NCBI RefSeq assembly: GCF_038405225.1
Contig: NZ_CP151657.1
Coordinates: 2,356,001 to 2,420,000 of the forward strand
Direction of reading: 5' to 3'
DNA: 64,000 bases
Source: Arthrobacter citreus
Lineage (GTDB): Bacteria > Actinomycetota > Actinomycetes > Actinomycetales > Micrococcaceae
Shown: positions 36,710 to 46,650 of the stretch, piece after piece
Position numbering within the stretch: position 1 is the first letter of the stretch
Layout of the letters: each line of letters begins with the position of its first letter
Translations under genes and position numbers: made by a program
The notes under the pieces: generated by a model
Told to the model about the DNA's origin: nothing
Seen by the model: only the letters and a program-made list of their open reading frames with translations
Databases searched by the model: none

Positions 36710-38364
36710 CACCGCGCCGCGCTCAGGGCTATGCCGTCAAGGATGTCGTGTTCGCTGGTGACAGCTGTGGACACGGACCCGTCAGTCAGTTCAGCCACCC
36801 GGTCCACGATGGTCTGCCAAATCAGGGCACCTGCGCCAATCACGTCCACCCGTCCCGGATGCATGTACGGCAGGGCGGCACGGGAGTCCCGGTCCATGTG
36901 CAGCAGTTCATCCGCTGCCTGGTCGATCCGTGCCACGTCAAGTTCGGTGCCGTGGATGGCTTCGGCCGAGTACTCCGGCAGGTGCAGCGCGTGTGCGGTC
37001 ACTGTGGTGATGGTTCCCGCCACGCCCACCAGGCGGTGGGCTTCGGCGAGCGGAACGGTGGTCAGGACCTGGGCAATCATGTCCAGGATGTCACCGCGTG
37101 CGACGGCGATTTCCGCCTCGGTGGGCGGGTTCGACGTCAGGTGCCGCTCAGTGAACCGGACGCAGCCCATGTCGGTGCTTTTGGCAGCCAACACGCCCTC
37201 GGAGGTGCCAAGGACAAACTCGGTGCTGCCGCCGCCAAGATCCACCACGAGCGTCTTGGTGCCGTTGCTTCCGCCCAGGACACTGGTGGCTCCGGCAAAG
37301 GACAGCGCAGCTTCTTCGTCGCCAGTGATGACTTCGGGTTCAACCCCGAGCCGCGCCCGGATGCCGTCCACGAACTCGGACCGGTTTTCCGCATCGCGGC
37401 TGGCCGATGTGGCCACAAAGCGGACCTGTTCGGCACCGTGCTCGCGGATCAGCGCCGCGTACTCGTCCGCGGCCTCAAAAGTCCGCTCCAGGGCCTCCGG
37501 CGCCAGGCGGCCGGTGGCATCCACTCCCTGTCCCAGCCGGTTGACCCGCATCAGGCGCACGACGTCGGTGAGCTTGGGCACGCCGCCGTCGTACGTAACG
37601 TCTGCGATCAGCAGGCGAATGGAGTTTGTCCCACAGTCCACTGCGGCAACCCGCTTCGTGGCAGTGTGTTCCTGCGCTTCATTCTGGTCCGGCACGGAAT
37701 CCCCCTGCTGTTCGGCGTTGGCGGCCTCCACGGCCTCGCGGCGGGCGGCACGCTTGGCGTCCAGTTCCTCCGCGGAGAGGCCCTGGGTCTTCGTGTGCCG
37801 GCTCAGGTCGCGGCTGGGCGCCGCGGCTGTGGTGTCCCACGCGCCATCACAATAGCAGCGATCACGGGTCCACCAGGGGGAAATCCGTTCAAGTGCCTCA
37901 TCGCCGAGCGGGTTGACGCCCGGGCCGGCGGCCAGTGAATGGCCCACCAGCACATGCAGGCATTTCACGCGGGTGGGCATGCCGCCGGCGGAGACACCGT
38001 CAATCTCGGGAACGGGACCAACGCCGGTGCGCGCGCCAATGTCGTTCCGGACCTGGAGATACGCTTCGTGGGCCGCCCGGTACCGGGCGGCGAGCTCGGG
38101 GTCCTGCTCCAGCCGCTCGGTCATTTCGTTCATGACACCGGCTGCTTCAAGCCGGGACACTGCCGCCGTAATCACAGGGTGCGCCAAGTAATAGGTGGTC
38201 GGAAAGGGGATGCCGTTGCTGAGGCGCGGAGCCGTGGTGGCCACCAGCGGGTTGCCGCAGACGCAGCGCGCCCCGATTTCCACGACGTCGCGTGCCGGCC
38301 TGCCGAGCTGTCGGCTCAGAGTCTCCAGATCTTCGGAGGTGGGGGTGAGCTGCTCCTGGGTCAT
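36709..38364 (-). CDS. DUF501 domain fused to Ppx/GppA exopolyphosphatase
   Basis: The 551-residue frame joins two domains usually encoded by separate adjacent genes. Residues about 12-172 are DUF501 (VVEIGARCVCGNPLVATTAPRL, PFPTTYYLAHP, a cysteine-rich RDRCYCDG end). A charged linker (about 190-236) leads to a Ppx/GppA phosphatase (237-551) with AAVDCGTNSIRLLI, SASRDAENRSEF and VVDLGGGSTEFV. The phosphatase domain hydrolyses polyphosphate or pppGpp. ATG 38364 has AAGGAA upstream. No internal stop or ribosome site at the junction is obvious. It continues the enolase-ftsB-DUF501-ppx order common in Actinobacteria. Confidence 0.88.
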   Translation of the reverse strand: MTQEQLTPTSEDLETLSRQLGRPARDVVEIGARCVCGNPLVATTAPRLSNGIPFPTTYYLAHPVITAAVSRLEAAGVMNEMTERLEQDPELAARYRAAHEAYLQVRNDIGARTGVGPVPEIDGVSAGGMPTRVKCLHVLVGHSLAAGPGVNPLGDEALERISPWWTRDRCYCDGAWDTTAAAPSRDLSRHTKTQGLSAEELDAKRAARREAVEAANAEQQGDSVPDQNEAQEHTATKRVAAVDCGTNSIRLLIADVTYDGGVPKLTDVVRLMRVNRLGQGVDATGRLAPEALERTFEAADEYAALIREHGAEQVRFVATSASRDAENRSEFVDGIRARLGVEPEVITGDEEAALSFAGATSVLGGSNGTKTLVVDLGGGSTEFVLGTSEGVLAAKSTDMGCVRFTERHLTSNPPTEAEIAVARGDILDMIAQVLTTVPLAEAHRLVGVAGTITTVTAHALHLPEYSAEAIHGTELDVARIDQAADELLHMDRDSRAALPYMHPGRVDVIGAGALIWQTIVDRVAELTDGSVSTAVTSEHDILDGIALSAAR

Positions 38365-38499
38365 GCCGGAGGTTCCTTCCTGGGGGCCTAAACAAGGCCC
38401 GGGCTGAGTAATGTCTGCGCTTCTAAGATTACTGTGCGCGGAACGACGCCGGGGCCGGACCTCCGCCGGCACCCTGCCCACCCCGGGACAACGGTGGGT

Positions 38500-39357
38500 C
38501 TACGGTGCCGTGGCGGACCTCTTGACGGAATCCCACAGCGAGTCCACCCACTGCAGGTCCTCGGCTTCCTCCTGCGCCTGCTGCTCGGCGTTCTCCACCC
38601 CGTGTTCGCCCTTGACGAGGTAGCGGGTCTCCCCCGGCATGACCAGGAAAATGCGCTCCCGGGCCTGCTGCTTGATGTAGTTGGGGTCTTCCCACCGGTC
38701 CAGCTCGGACTCCAGGTTGCGGGATGTTTCCTTCTCAGCGGCAATCTCCGCTTCCAGTGCCGCGATGTCCGAGCGCTGGTGCAGGTACGTGTTCACTGAC
38801 GGCGCGAGCAGCACCGTAATGACCAGGGTCACCATCGCCAGGACCAGGAGCCGGCCGGAGAACGCCTTCGCGGGGACCGGACGCAGGTCATCCGCAGCGT
38901 CGACGGCTGTTGCGCCGGCAACAGTTCCGAAGGTCTGGGCAGCGGCCCGGCGCCGGAACCTGCCGGCCGCGGCACTGCTGTCGCCGTCCTTGGTGTTCGC
39001 GCCCTTGGTGTTTTCAGCCTTGGTGTTCCCGGCCTTGCGTCCGGCGGGAGCCTTGGCGGCTGCCTTCGCTTTAGGCGCTGCCTTCGTTTTCGGTGCTGTG
39101 TTCGCTTTTGGTGCCGCCTTTGCCTTTGGTGCTGCGGTCACCTTCGGTGTTTGCGGTGCCGCAGTTGCTGACGGCTTGCCCCTGGCCGGAGCGCTCCGGG
39201 ATCCGTCCACGGACTTTGTGACGCTGATGGTGTCCGGATCCACCGGGAGATTCTGCCGCCGCACCGGTTTTGTCCCGCCGGAGCCGGAGGCAGCCGCACC
39301 TGCGGCGGTGTCCCCCGCTGAACCGGCCTTGGGGACTTTCGGGCGTCGGGTGGGCAT
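38500..39357 (-). CDS. ftsB: FtsB/DivIC-type septum formation initiator with a long basic N-terminus
   Basis: The 285-residue protein has one membrane helix (about 168-186), a following coiled coil (about 190-225, SDIAALEAEIAAEKETSRNLESEL) and the FtsB-family motif DPNYIKQQARERIFLVMPGE (224-243). FtsB forms the FtsQLB divisome complex. The first 165 residues, on the cytosolic side, are low-complexity with APKAK/AAPK and NTK repeats, strongly positive; typical FtsB is about 100-150 residues. It lies between enolase and the DUF501-Ppx gene, the conserved arrangement. Confidence 0.9.
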   Translation of the reverse strand: MPTRRPKVPKAGSAGDTAAGAAASGSGGTKPVRRQNLPVDPDTISVTKSVDGSRSAPARGKPSATAAPQTPKVTAAPKAKAAPKANTAPKTKAAPKAKAAAKAPAGRKAGNTKAENTKGANTKDGDSSAAAGRFRRRAAAQTFGTVAGATAVDAADDLRPVPAKAFSGRLLVLAMVTLVITVLLAPSVNTYLHQRSDIAALEAEIAAEKETSRNLESELDRWEDPNYIKQQARERIFLVMPGETRYLVKGEHGVENAEQQAQEEAEDLQWVDSLWDSVKRSATAP

Positions 39358-39412
39358 GGAACTCCTTGGTATGGCTCAACAAAGCAGCTAAACGAAACAC
39401 TGGTTAAACAGG

Positions 39413-39450
39413 GCCGGCGGGCACCCCCGTTAACGAGGGTACCCACCGGC
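39413..39450 (-). terminator. Possible terminator after eno
   Basis: GCCGGCGGGCACCC can pair with GGGTACCCACCGGC (12 of 14 positions). A modest TGTTTAA tract follows on the minus strand. Confidence 0.5.
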
Positions 39451-39457
39451 AGCATGC

Positions 39458-40900
<1,443 letters not shown>

Positions 40901-41593
40901 CTAGGAGCGGTTGGTGAACCGTCCGACGGCGGCACGGAGCGCCGCTTCGGCATCCAGTCCCTGGGCCTGCGCCCGGCGCACGACGTCGAACAGGTGATCC
41001 CCCAATTCGGCCTCGCCGTTCCAGGGCGCCGGGTGCGGGCCGTTCGGCTCCCCGGGGAGCACCGGTACCCCGGCGCGCCGGGCCCGGTCCTGCACCTTAG
41101 CGGCCAGCAGGAGGGCTGGAAGCCCGGCGGGAATGCCGTCAAAAGGAGACGTCCGCTCCGGCTTTTCCCGCTGCTTAATGCTGTCCCAGGCACGCTCAAT
41201 TTCGGCCGGGTCATCGGTTGTTGTTGACCGCAGCGTGCCGTCGGGGGCAAACACATGGGGGTTGCGGCGGATCATCTTGGCTGTGAGCGACTCCACTACG
41301 TCACCGATGCCAAAATGGCCCGCTTCCTCCTGAAGGCGGGCGTGCAGCAGGACCTGGAACAGCACGTCGCCCAGCTCCCCCGCCAGTTCCTGCGCGTGTT
41401 CGGCTCCAGTGTGGCCGGCTTCCACGGCCTCCACCACCTCATAGGACTCTTCAATGAGGTATTCGAGCAGTGACTGATGGGCCAGGGCAGCGGTCCAGGG
41501 ACAACGCTCCCGGAGGGTGGCGATGACCCCGGCCAGGCGGGCAAACCGCTGGCCGAGGTCATCGCCGGACGTGCCGGAAACTGGATCAGCCAC
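40901..41593 (-). CDS. mazG: MazG nucleotide pyrophosphohydrolase
   Basis: The 230-residue enzyme hydrolyses NTPs or dNTPs to the monophosphate and PPi, cleaning the pool and possibly lowering alarmones. The all-alpha NTP-PPase metal motif is visible as LIEESYEVVEAVEAG followed by ELGDVLFQVLLHARL. A second, weaker MazG-like segment (GDHLFDVVRRAQAQGLD) lies at the C-terminus, as in full-length MazG. GTG 41593 overlaps the add stop by 8 bp. Role in growth control is inferred only from the family. Confidence 0.9.
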   Translation of the reverse strand: MADPVSGTSGDDLGQRFARLAGVIATLRERCPWTAALAHQSLLEYLIEESYEVVEAVEAGHTGAEHAQELAGELGDVLFQVLLHARLQEEAGHFGIGDVVESLTAKMIRRNPHVFAPDGTLRSTTTDDPAEIERAWDSIKQREKPERTSPFDGIPAGLPALLLAAKVQDRARRAGVPVLPGEPNGPHPAPWNGEAELGDHLFDVVRRAQAQGLDAEAALRAAVGRFTNRS

Positions 41594-42743
41594 GGGCCTG
41601 GTTGAAGCCCTCGGTGACGTATGCGGCCAGCGCATCGCGCTCTTCCAGCGGAAGGAAAGCAGCATCAACCGCGTTCATGGTGAGTTCGAGGATGTCGTCG
41701 AGGTCATATCCGAACGTTTCCGCCAGCAGTTCGAACTCGCCGGTGAGCGTGACTGAACTCATCAAGCGGTTGTCGGTATTCACAGTGACCTGGAATCCGG
41801 TCTGGTACAGCAGGTCGATCGGGTGCGATTCGATATCCTCGCCGAAGGACGCCACGGCGCCGGTCTGCAGGTTCGAGGACGGGCAGATCTCCAGCGGAAT
41901 GCCCCGGTCCCGGACCCAGCCGGCCACCTGTCCAATGCTCACCATGCCCACTGCGGTGTCATCCGCGGCGTCGGTGACCGGGCTGTCCTCGGCGTCGAAC
42001 TCCACCTCAATGTCTTCGGCGATGCGCACTCCATGGCCCAGCCGCAGGGCCCGGCCGTGCACCAGGGCATCACGGATGCTGTCCACGCCAGCGGCTTCGC
42101 CGGCGTGGACCGTCACGGGGAACTGATTCTCCGCCAGATAGGTGAAGACGTCTGCAAGCCGTGCCGGCGAAAAACCGTCCTCGGCACCGGCGATGTCGAA
42201 GCCGACGGCCCCGTTGTTGCGGTGCCGTACGGCGAGCTCAGCAATTTCCATGCCCCGGTCCGCGTGGCGCATGGCGGTAATGAGCTGACCAACCTGGATC
42301 AGGCGGCCGCTTGCTTCCGCCGCATCCACGCCTGCATCCAATCCGGCCTGAACCGCTTCCACGGCTTCGTCCAGGCTCAGTCCGCCCTGGAGGTGCTGTT
42401 CGGGCGCCCAGCGGATCTCGGCGTACACCACGCCGTCGTCCGCCAGGTCCTCCACGAACTCGCGGGCCACGCGGGCCAGGTTTTCACGGCTCTGCATCAC
42501 GGCAATGGTGTGGTCAAAAGTTTCGAGGTAGCGCGGAAGGGAACCGGAGTTCGCGGATTCGCGGAACCACTCGGCGAGGGCGACCGGATCGGTGGAGGGC
42601 AGCTTGTGCCCCGCAGCCTCCGCGAGTTCGATGATGGTGGCCGGCCGCAGGCCGCCGTCGAGGTGGTCATGCAGCGAAACCTTGGGCAGGCTGCGGATGT
42701 CGAGGTGCAGGGCAGAGGCAGGAAGCAGAATAGGCTCAGTCAC
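41586..42743 (-). CDS. add: Adenosine deaminase
   Basis: The 385-residue zinc enzyme deaminates adenosine and deoxyadenosine. Metal ligands and catalytic residues are seen in SLHDHLDGGLRP (H25, H27), VHAGEAAG (His and Glu), PSSNLQTGAV and VNTDNRLMS. Cytosolic, part of purine salvage. It lies on the same strand as, and upstream of, mazG with overlapping coding. The close location of cdd and deoA beyond dedA suggests a nucleoside salvage neighbourhood. Confidence 0.95.
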   Translation of the reverse strand: MTEPILLPASALHLDIRSLPKVSLHDHLDGGLRPATIIELAEAAGHKLPSTDPVALAEWFRESANSGSLPRYLETFDHTIAVMQSRENLARVAREFVEDLADDGVVYAEIRWAPEQHLQGGLSLDEAVEAVQAGLDAGVDAAEASGRLIQVGQLITAMRHADRGMEIAELAVRHRNNGAVGFDIAGAEDGFSPARLADVFTYLAENQFPVTVHAGEAAGVDSIRDALVHGRALRLGHGVRIAEDIEVEFDAEDSPVTDAADDTAVGMVSIGQVAGWVRDRGIPLEICPSSNLQTGAVASFGEDIESHPIDLLYQTGFQVTVNTDNRLMSSVTLTGEFELLAETFGYDLDDILELTMNAVDAAFLPLEERDALAAYVTEGFNQARG

Positions 42744-42788
42744 TCTGCCAACTGTACGTGAGCTGCGGCACTGCTGCCCGTGTGCGGC

Positions 42789-43496
42789 TCAGGGTGTTTC
42801 GGCGGGCTTGCCGGCACCGGCGGCTTCGGCGGCGGGCACGGGATGCTCCCCCTGGCCGGGCTCAGCGGGCTTGGGTGTCTTCAGCGGCGTGGGGCCGCGG
42901 AGTTTGGTGATAATCCGGTCCAGGACGAGCCCCAGGATCATCGCGATGGCGATGGCGACCACTACGCCCAGCAGGTGGTTGTCCTTGAACCAGGCCCCGG
43001 CCAGGGCGCCGATGGCTACGCTGTAGCCGGCCCAAACGACGGCGGACAGGGTGGTGAGGCTGACAAAGACCCGGCGGGGAAAGCCTGTGGCGCCGGCGGT
43101 GAGGTTCACGACCACGCGCCCGATCGGAATGAAGCGGGCAATCAGGATCAGGGACACGGCACGCTTATCCAGTTCCTTGCGCGCCCAGACGAATCCGCGC
43201 TGCATCCGCGGTCCCCGCATCCAGCGGTACCGTTCGGTGCCGATCTTCCGGCCCATCAGGTAGGCGAGGTTGTCACCCAGGAACGCGCCGCAGGCCGCTG
43301 CGGCAGCCACCAGCCACAGGTTGGGACCGGCCCCGGTAGCCACCAGGGCCGCCATGCCCACCACGAGGGACTCGCTGGGGACCGGCGGAAAAAAGCCGTC
43401 GATCAGGCAGAACGCAAACAAGGCCGCGTAAACCCACGGTGCATCGGCGGAGGTCAGAATGAAGTTGTTGATACTGTCCACTGCGGCGCTCAGCAC
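42789..43496 (-). CDS. DedA-family membrane protein
   Basis: The 235-residue protein has the DedA pattern: FFPPVPSESLVVGMAALVATG, GAFLGDNLAYLMGRKIG, and GRVVVNLTAGATGFPRRVFV. These contain the re-entrant loops and conserved acidic and Arg residues needed for function. DedA proteins act in lipid carrier recycling or membrane homeostasis. The C-terminal 35 residues are Pro/Glu-rich. It is flanked by add and deoA, but it is not a nucleoside enzyme. Confidence 0.9.
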   Translation of the reverse strand: MLSAAVDSINNFILTSADAPWVYAALFAFCLIDGFFPPVPSESLVVGMAALVATGAGPNLWLVAAAAACGAFLGDNLAYLMGRKIGTERYRWMRGPRMQRGFVWARKELDKRAVSLILIARFIPIGRVVVNLTAGATGFPRRVFVSLTTLSAVVWAGYSVAIGALAGAWFKDNHLLGVVVAIAIAMILGLVLDRIITKLRGPTPLKTPKPAEPGQGEHPVPAAEAAGAGKPAETP

Positions 43497-43557
43497 GTCC
43501 AGTCGGCTCCCTTGGATTGGTCTCTGGTATCTACAACGATGCCACCAACGTTATGGT

Positions 43558-43619
43558 GCCCGCCAACCACACCGCCCCCGGACGTCTTCGGAACGGCGGG
43601 GGCGGCGCGGTTGGCGGGC
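43558..43619 (-). terminator. Long GC-rich hairpin after deoA
   Basis: GCCCGCCAACC (43558-43568) pairs perfectly with GGTTGGCGGGC (43609-43619). An inner CCGCCCCCG/CGGGGGCGG pairing encloses a small loop. There is no T-run, so it may be a Rho-supported stop or an RNA stabiliser. Confidence 0.55.
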
Positions 43620-43636
43620 TTTGGTGGCGGCGGGAC

Positions 43637-44944
43637 CTACCCGATGCGGTCGATGATCAGCTTCTGCGCGGGCCGGGACCCTTCAGGGGCAATAACGACG
43701 GCGTGTTCCAGGGCCGCGCGGGCACGGTCAAACTTCTCCGGCGTATCCGTGAGCAGCGTCATCAGCGGCTGTCCGGAGCGGACCACGGCACCCGGCTTGG
43801 CATGCATGCGGACGCCGGCTCCGGCCTGCACCTGGTCTTCCTTGCGGGCGCGTCCTGCTCCCAGCCGCCATGCGGCCACTCCCACGGACAGGGCGTCCAG
43901 TTCCACCAGCACACCGTCTGCCGGGGCGTAGATGGTCTCGGATTCCCGTGCCTGCGGCAGCGAAGCGTCCGGGTCTCCGCCCTGGGCCGAGATCATGCGC
44001 CGCCAGACGTCCATGGCCCGGCCGTCCCGCAGGGCGGCCGCCGGGTCTGCGTCACGGATTCCGGCCGCGGCCAGCATTTCCTCCGCCAGCCGGACCGTCA
44101 GTTCCACGACGTCGGCCGGTCCGCCGCCGGCGAGGACCTCCACCGATTCCTCCACCTCAATGGCGTTGCCGGCGGTCAGGCCCAACGGCGTGGACATGTT
44201 GGTCAGCAGCGCGACGGTGTTGACGCCGGCGTCCTGGCCCAGGGCCACCATGGTTTCGGCCAGCTCGCGGGCGTTGGCTTCATCCTTCATGAACGCGCCG
44301 GAGCCCACCTTCACGTCCAGCACCAGCGAGCCGGTGCCTTCGGCGATTTTCTTGCTCATGATGGAGGACGCAATCAGCGGAATGGCCTCCACGGTTCCGG
44401 TGACGTCGCGCAGGGTGTACAGCTTCTTATCCGCCGGGGCCAGGCCGGTGCCGGCAGCGCAGATGACGGCGCCGACGTCGGCCAGCTGGGCCATGATTTC
44501 CTCGTTGGACAGGTTGGCCCGCCATCCCGGAATCGCCTCGAGCTTGTCCAGGGTGCCGCCGGTGTGGCCGAGACCGCGGCCGGAAAGCTGCGGAACGGCA
44601 ACACCGAACACGGCGACCAGCGGCGCCAGCGGCAGGGTGATCTTGTCCCCCACACCTCCGGTGGAGTGCTTGTCGGTGGTGGGTTTCCCCAGCGGGGAGA
44701 AGTCCATGCGGACTCCCGAGTTGATCATGGCCGTGGTCCAGCGGGAGATTTCCTGCCGGCTCATGCCGTTGAGCAGGATCGCCATGTTCAGCGCGGCCAT
44801 CTGCTCCTCGGCGATGGCTCCGCGGGTGTACGCGTCGATGGTCCAGTCGATCTGCTCCGGCGACAGGGTGCCCCGGTCCCGCTTGATGCCGATGATGTCC
44901 ACGGCGTCGAACTGTTCACTGCGCCGTGTTTGTCCATTGCTCAT
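43637..44944 (-). CDS. deoA: Thymidine (pyrimidine-nucleoside) phosphorylase
   Basis: The 435-residue enzyme phosphorolyses thymidine or deoxyuridine to base and deoxyribose 1-phosphate. The phosphate site GKPTTDKHSTGGVGDK (86-101) and family signature SGRGLGHTGGTLDKLE (about 120-135) are complete, and a lid with SSIMSKKIAEG follows. ATG 44944 lies 2 bp after the cdd stop, so cdd and deoA are coupled. The frame is open upstream but only over cdd. Together with the ABC importer it forms a nucleoside uptake and breakdown operon. Confidence 0.95.
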   Translation of the reverse strand: MSNGQTRRSEQFDAVDIIGIKRDRGTLSPEQIDWTIDAYTRGAIAEEQMAALNMAILLNGMSRQEISRWTTAMINSGVRMDFSPLGKPTTDKHSTGGVGDKITLPLAPLVAVFGVAVPQLSGRGLGHTGGTLDKLEAIPGWRANLSNEEIMAQLADVGAVICAAGTGLAPADKKLYTLRDVTGTVEAIPLIASSIMSKKIAEGTGSLVLDVKVGSGAFMKDEANARELAETMVALGQDAGVNTVALLTNMSTPLGLTAGNAIEVEESVEVLAGGGPADVVELTVRLAEEMLAAAGIRDADPAAALRDGRAMDVWRRMISAQGGDPDASLPQARESETIYAPADGVLVELDALSVGVAAWRLGAGRARKEDQVQAGAGVRMHAKPGAVVRSGQPLMTLLTDTPEKFDRARAALEHAVVIAPEGSRPAQKLIIDRIG

Positions 44945-44946
44945 GT

Positions 44947-45354
44947 TTACTGCCCTTCCAGGTGCTGCGGTCCAAAGGCATCGGGCAGGACTTCGTCCAT
45001 GGTCCGGATGCCGCTTACGGTCATCAGCTGCATTCCGGGTGCCCGGAATTCGTACAGCAACTGCCGGCAGCGCCCGCACGGCATCAGGATTTCCCCGGCA
45101 CCATCCACACATACGAAGGCTGCCAGGAGGCCGCCGCCGGTCATGTGCAGCGAGCTCACCAGCGCGCACTCGGCGCACAGCGTCAGCCCGTAGGAGGCGT
45201 TCTCGACGTTGCAGCCGGAAATGATCCGGCCGTCATCGGTCAGCGCGGCCGCCCCCACCGGATACTTCGAATACGGAACGTAGGCGTGCGACAGTGCGGC
45301 GCGGGCGTGCTCCAGGAGCACGTCCCAGTTCACTGCCGGGGTTTGTGTGGTCAT
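44947..45354 (-). CDS. cdd: Cytidine deaminase (homotetrameric type)
   Basis: The 135-residue enzyme deaminates cytidine and deoxycytidine to uridine forms. The zinc site is the three-cysteine type of small tetrameric CDAs: Cys60 and catalytic Glu62 in CAEC, Cys93 and Cys96 in PCGRC. ATG 45354 is 6 bp after the upstream permease stop. The next gene, deoA, begins 2 bp on. Confidence 0.95.
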   Translation of the reverse strand: MTTQTPAVNWDVLLEHARAALSHAYVPYSKYPVGAAALTDDGRIISGCNVENASYGLTLCAECALVSSLHMTGGGLLAAFVCVDGAGEILMPCGRCRQLLYEFRAPGMQLMTVSGIRTMDEVLPDAFGPQHLEGQ

Positions 45355-45360
45355 GTGCGC

Positions 45361-46650
45361 TTATCCCTTGATATACGGCACGCCGCTGGCAGCCGGGGCG
45401 CGGGACTTGCCCACCACACCGGCAACGGCGAAGATCGTCACGACGTACGGCAGCATCGACAGGAACTGGCTCGGCACCGGAGTGCCCAGCAGGCCCAGGA
45501 CGTACTGCAGGTTGGTGGCGAAGCCGAACAGCAGAGCTGCTGCCGCCGCGCCGAGGGGGTTCCAGCGGCCCAGGATGAGGGCTGCCAGGGCAATGTACCC
45601 CTGGCCGCCGGTCATGTCCTGACCGAAGCTGGAGACTGACACCAGGGTGAAGAACGAACCGCCGATGCCTGCCACCGCGCCGGCCAGCAGCACGTTGGTG
45701 AAACGGGTGCGGTTGACGTTGACGCCGAGGGTATCCGCAGCCTTCGGGTGTTCGCCGACGGCGCGGGTACGCAGTCCCCAGCGGGTGCGGAACAGGCCAA
45801 AGTAAACCGCTGCCACGGCGAAGTACATCAGGTAGCCGATCAGGGACTGGTCAAAGAGGATCGGACCAATGATCGGGATGTCCGCGAGGAAGGGGATCCT
45901 GATGTTGGGCAGCCGGGGCGCCGTGTTCAGTCGTTCGGCGTTGTTGCTGAGGACCGTGGAGAACAGGAATCCAGTGAGGCCGGAAACCAGGACGTTCAGC
46001 ACCACGCCTACGATCACCTGGTTCACGATGTACTTGATGCTGAACACCGCGAGCACCAGCGAGACGAGCACACCGGCGACGGCGGCGGCGAGCAGGCCGA
46101 TAAAGGCGTTGCCCGAGAGGGAACCGGCCACAGCGGCGGCGAAGGCACCGAAAAGCAGCTGGCCCTCGATGGCAATGTTGACCACGCCGGAGCGCTCGCA
46201 CAACACGCCGGACAGTGAACCGAAAACCAGCGGAACGGCCAGCGTGATGCTGCCGGCCAGCAGGCCGTAGAGGGCCACGTTCGGGGTGCCGGCGCTGCCG
46301 ACGGCCCAGGCGAGGAAGCCGGCAACAAAAACGACGCCGAAGATAACCGGCAGCCAGATTGGCAGCCGGCGGCCCGAGCGGACCAGGACAAAGGCCCAGG
46401 CGGCAGCCAGGATCAGCACGATGGCGCCGGCCCAGCCGAACGCCCTGGCTGGGAAGACAAGGTCCGGCAGCGTGATGGCCGCGGCCGGGTCGGTCAGGCG
46501 GAACGTGACCTCCGTGCCGGGTGAGAGGATGGCGAAGAAAACCAGCCCCAGAAGGGCCAGGATACCCAGCAGGATCGGTGTCTTCCAGCTGCGCACGAGA
46601 GTCTCCGGCGCGGGGTTCAGCGCGGGGGCTGTGGTGGTTGCGGTGCTCAT
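45361..46650 (-). CDS. Nucleoside ABC importer permease (second)
   Basis: The 429-residue polytopic protein resembles the shorter BPD-type permeases of BMP-linked nucleoside importers (B. subtilis NupQ-like): GVVNIAIEGQLLFGAFAAA, GLRTRAVGEHPKAADTLGV and the late GGQGYIALAALILGRWNPLGAA. About eight to ten helices are predicted, with an N-terminal extra region before the core. ATG 46650 overlaps the preceding permease by ATGA and is preceded by GGAGGAG. It pairs with the next gene. Confidence 0.9.
   Translation of the reverse strand: MSTATTTAPALNPAPETLVRSWKTPILLGILALLGLVFFAILSPGTEVTFRLTDPAAAITLPDLVFPARAFGWAGAIVLILAAAWAFVLVRSGRRLPIWLPVIFGVVFVAGFLAWAVGSAGTPNVALYGLLAGSITLAVPLVFGSLSGVLCERSGVVNIAIEGQLLFGAFAAAVAGSLSGNAFIGLLAAAVAGVLVSLVLAVFSIKYIVNQVIVGVVLNVLVSGLTGFLFSTVLSNNAERLNTAPRLPNIRIPFLADIPIIGPILFDQSLIGYLMYFAVAAVYFGLFRTRWGLRTRAVGEHPKAADTLGVNVNRTRFTNVLLAGAVAGIGGSFFTLVSVSSFGQDMTGGQGYIALAALILGRWNPLGAAAAALLFGFATNLQYVLGLLGTPVPSQFLSMLPYVVTIFAVAGVVGKSRAPAASGVPYIKG

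Noticed and set aside
43517-45193. A 558-codon plus-strand open frame opposite deoA and cdd
   Set aside because: It runs antisense across two well-conserved enzymes and has no ribosome site or family match.
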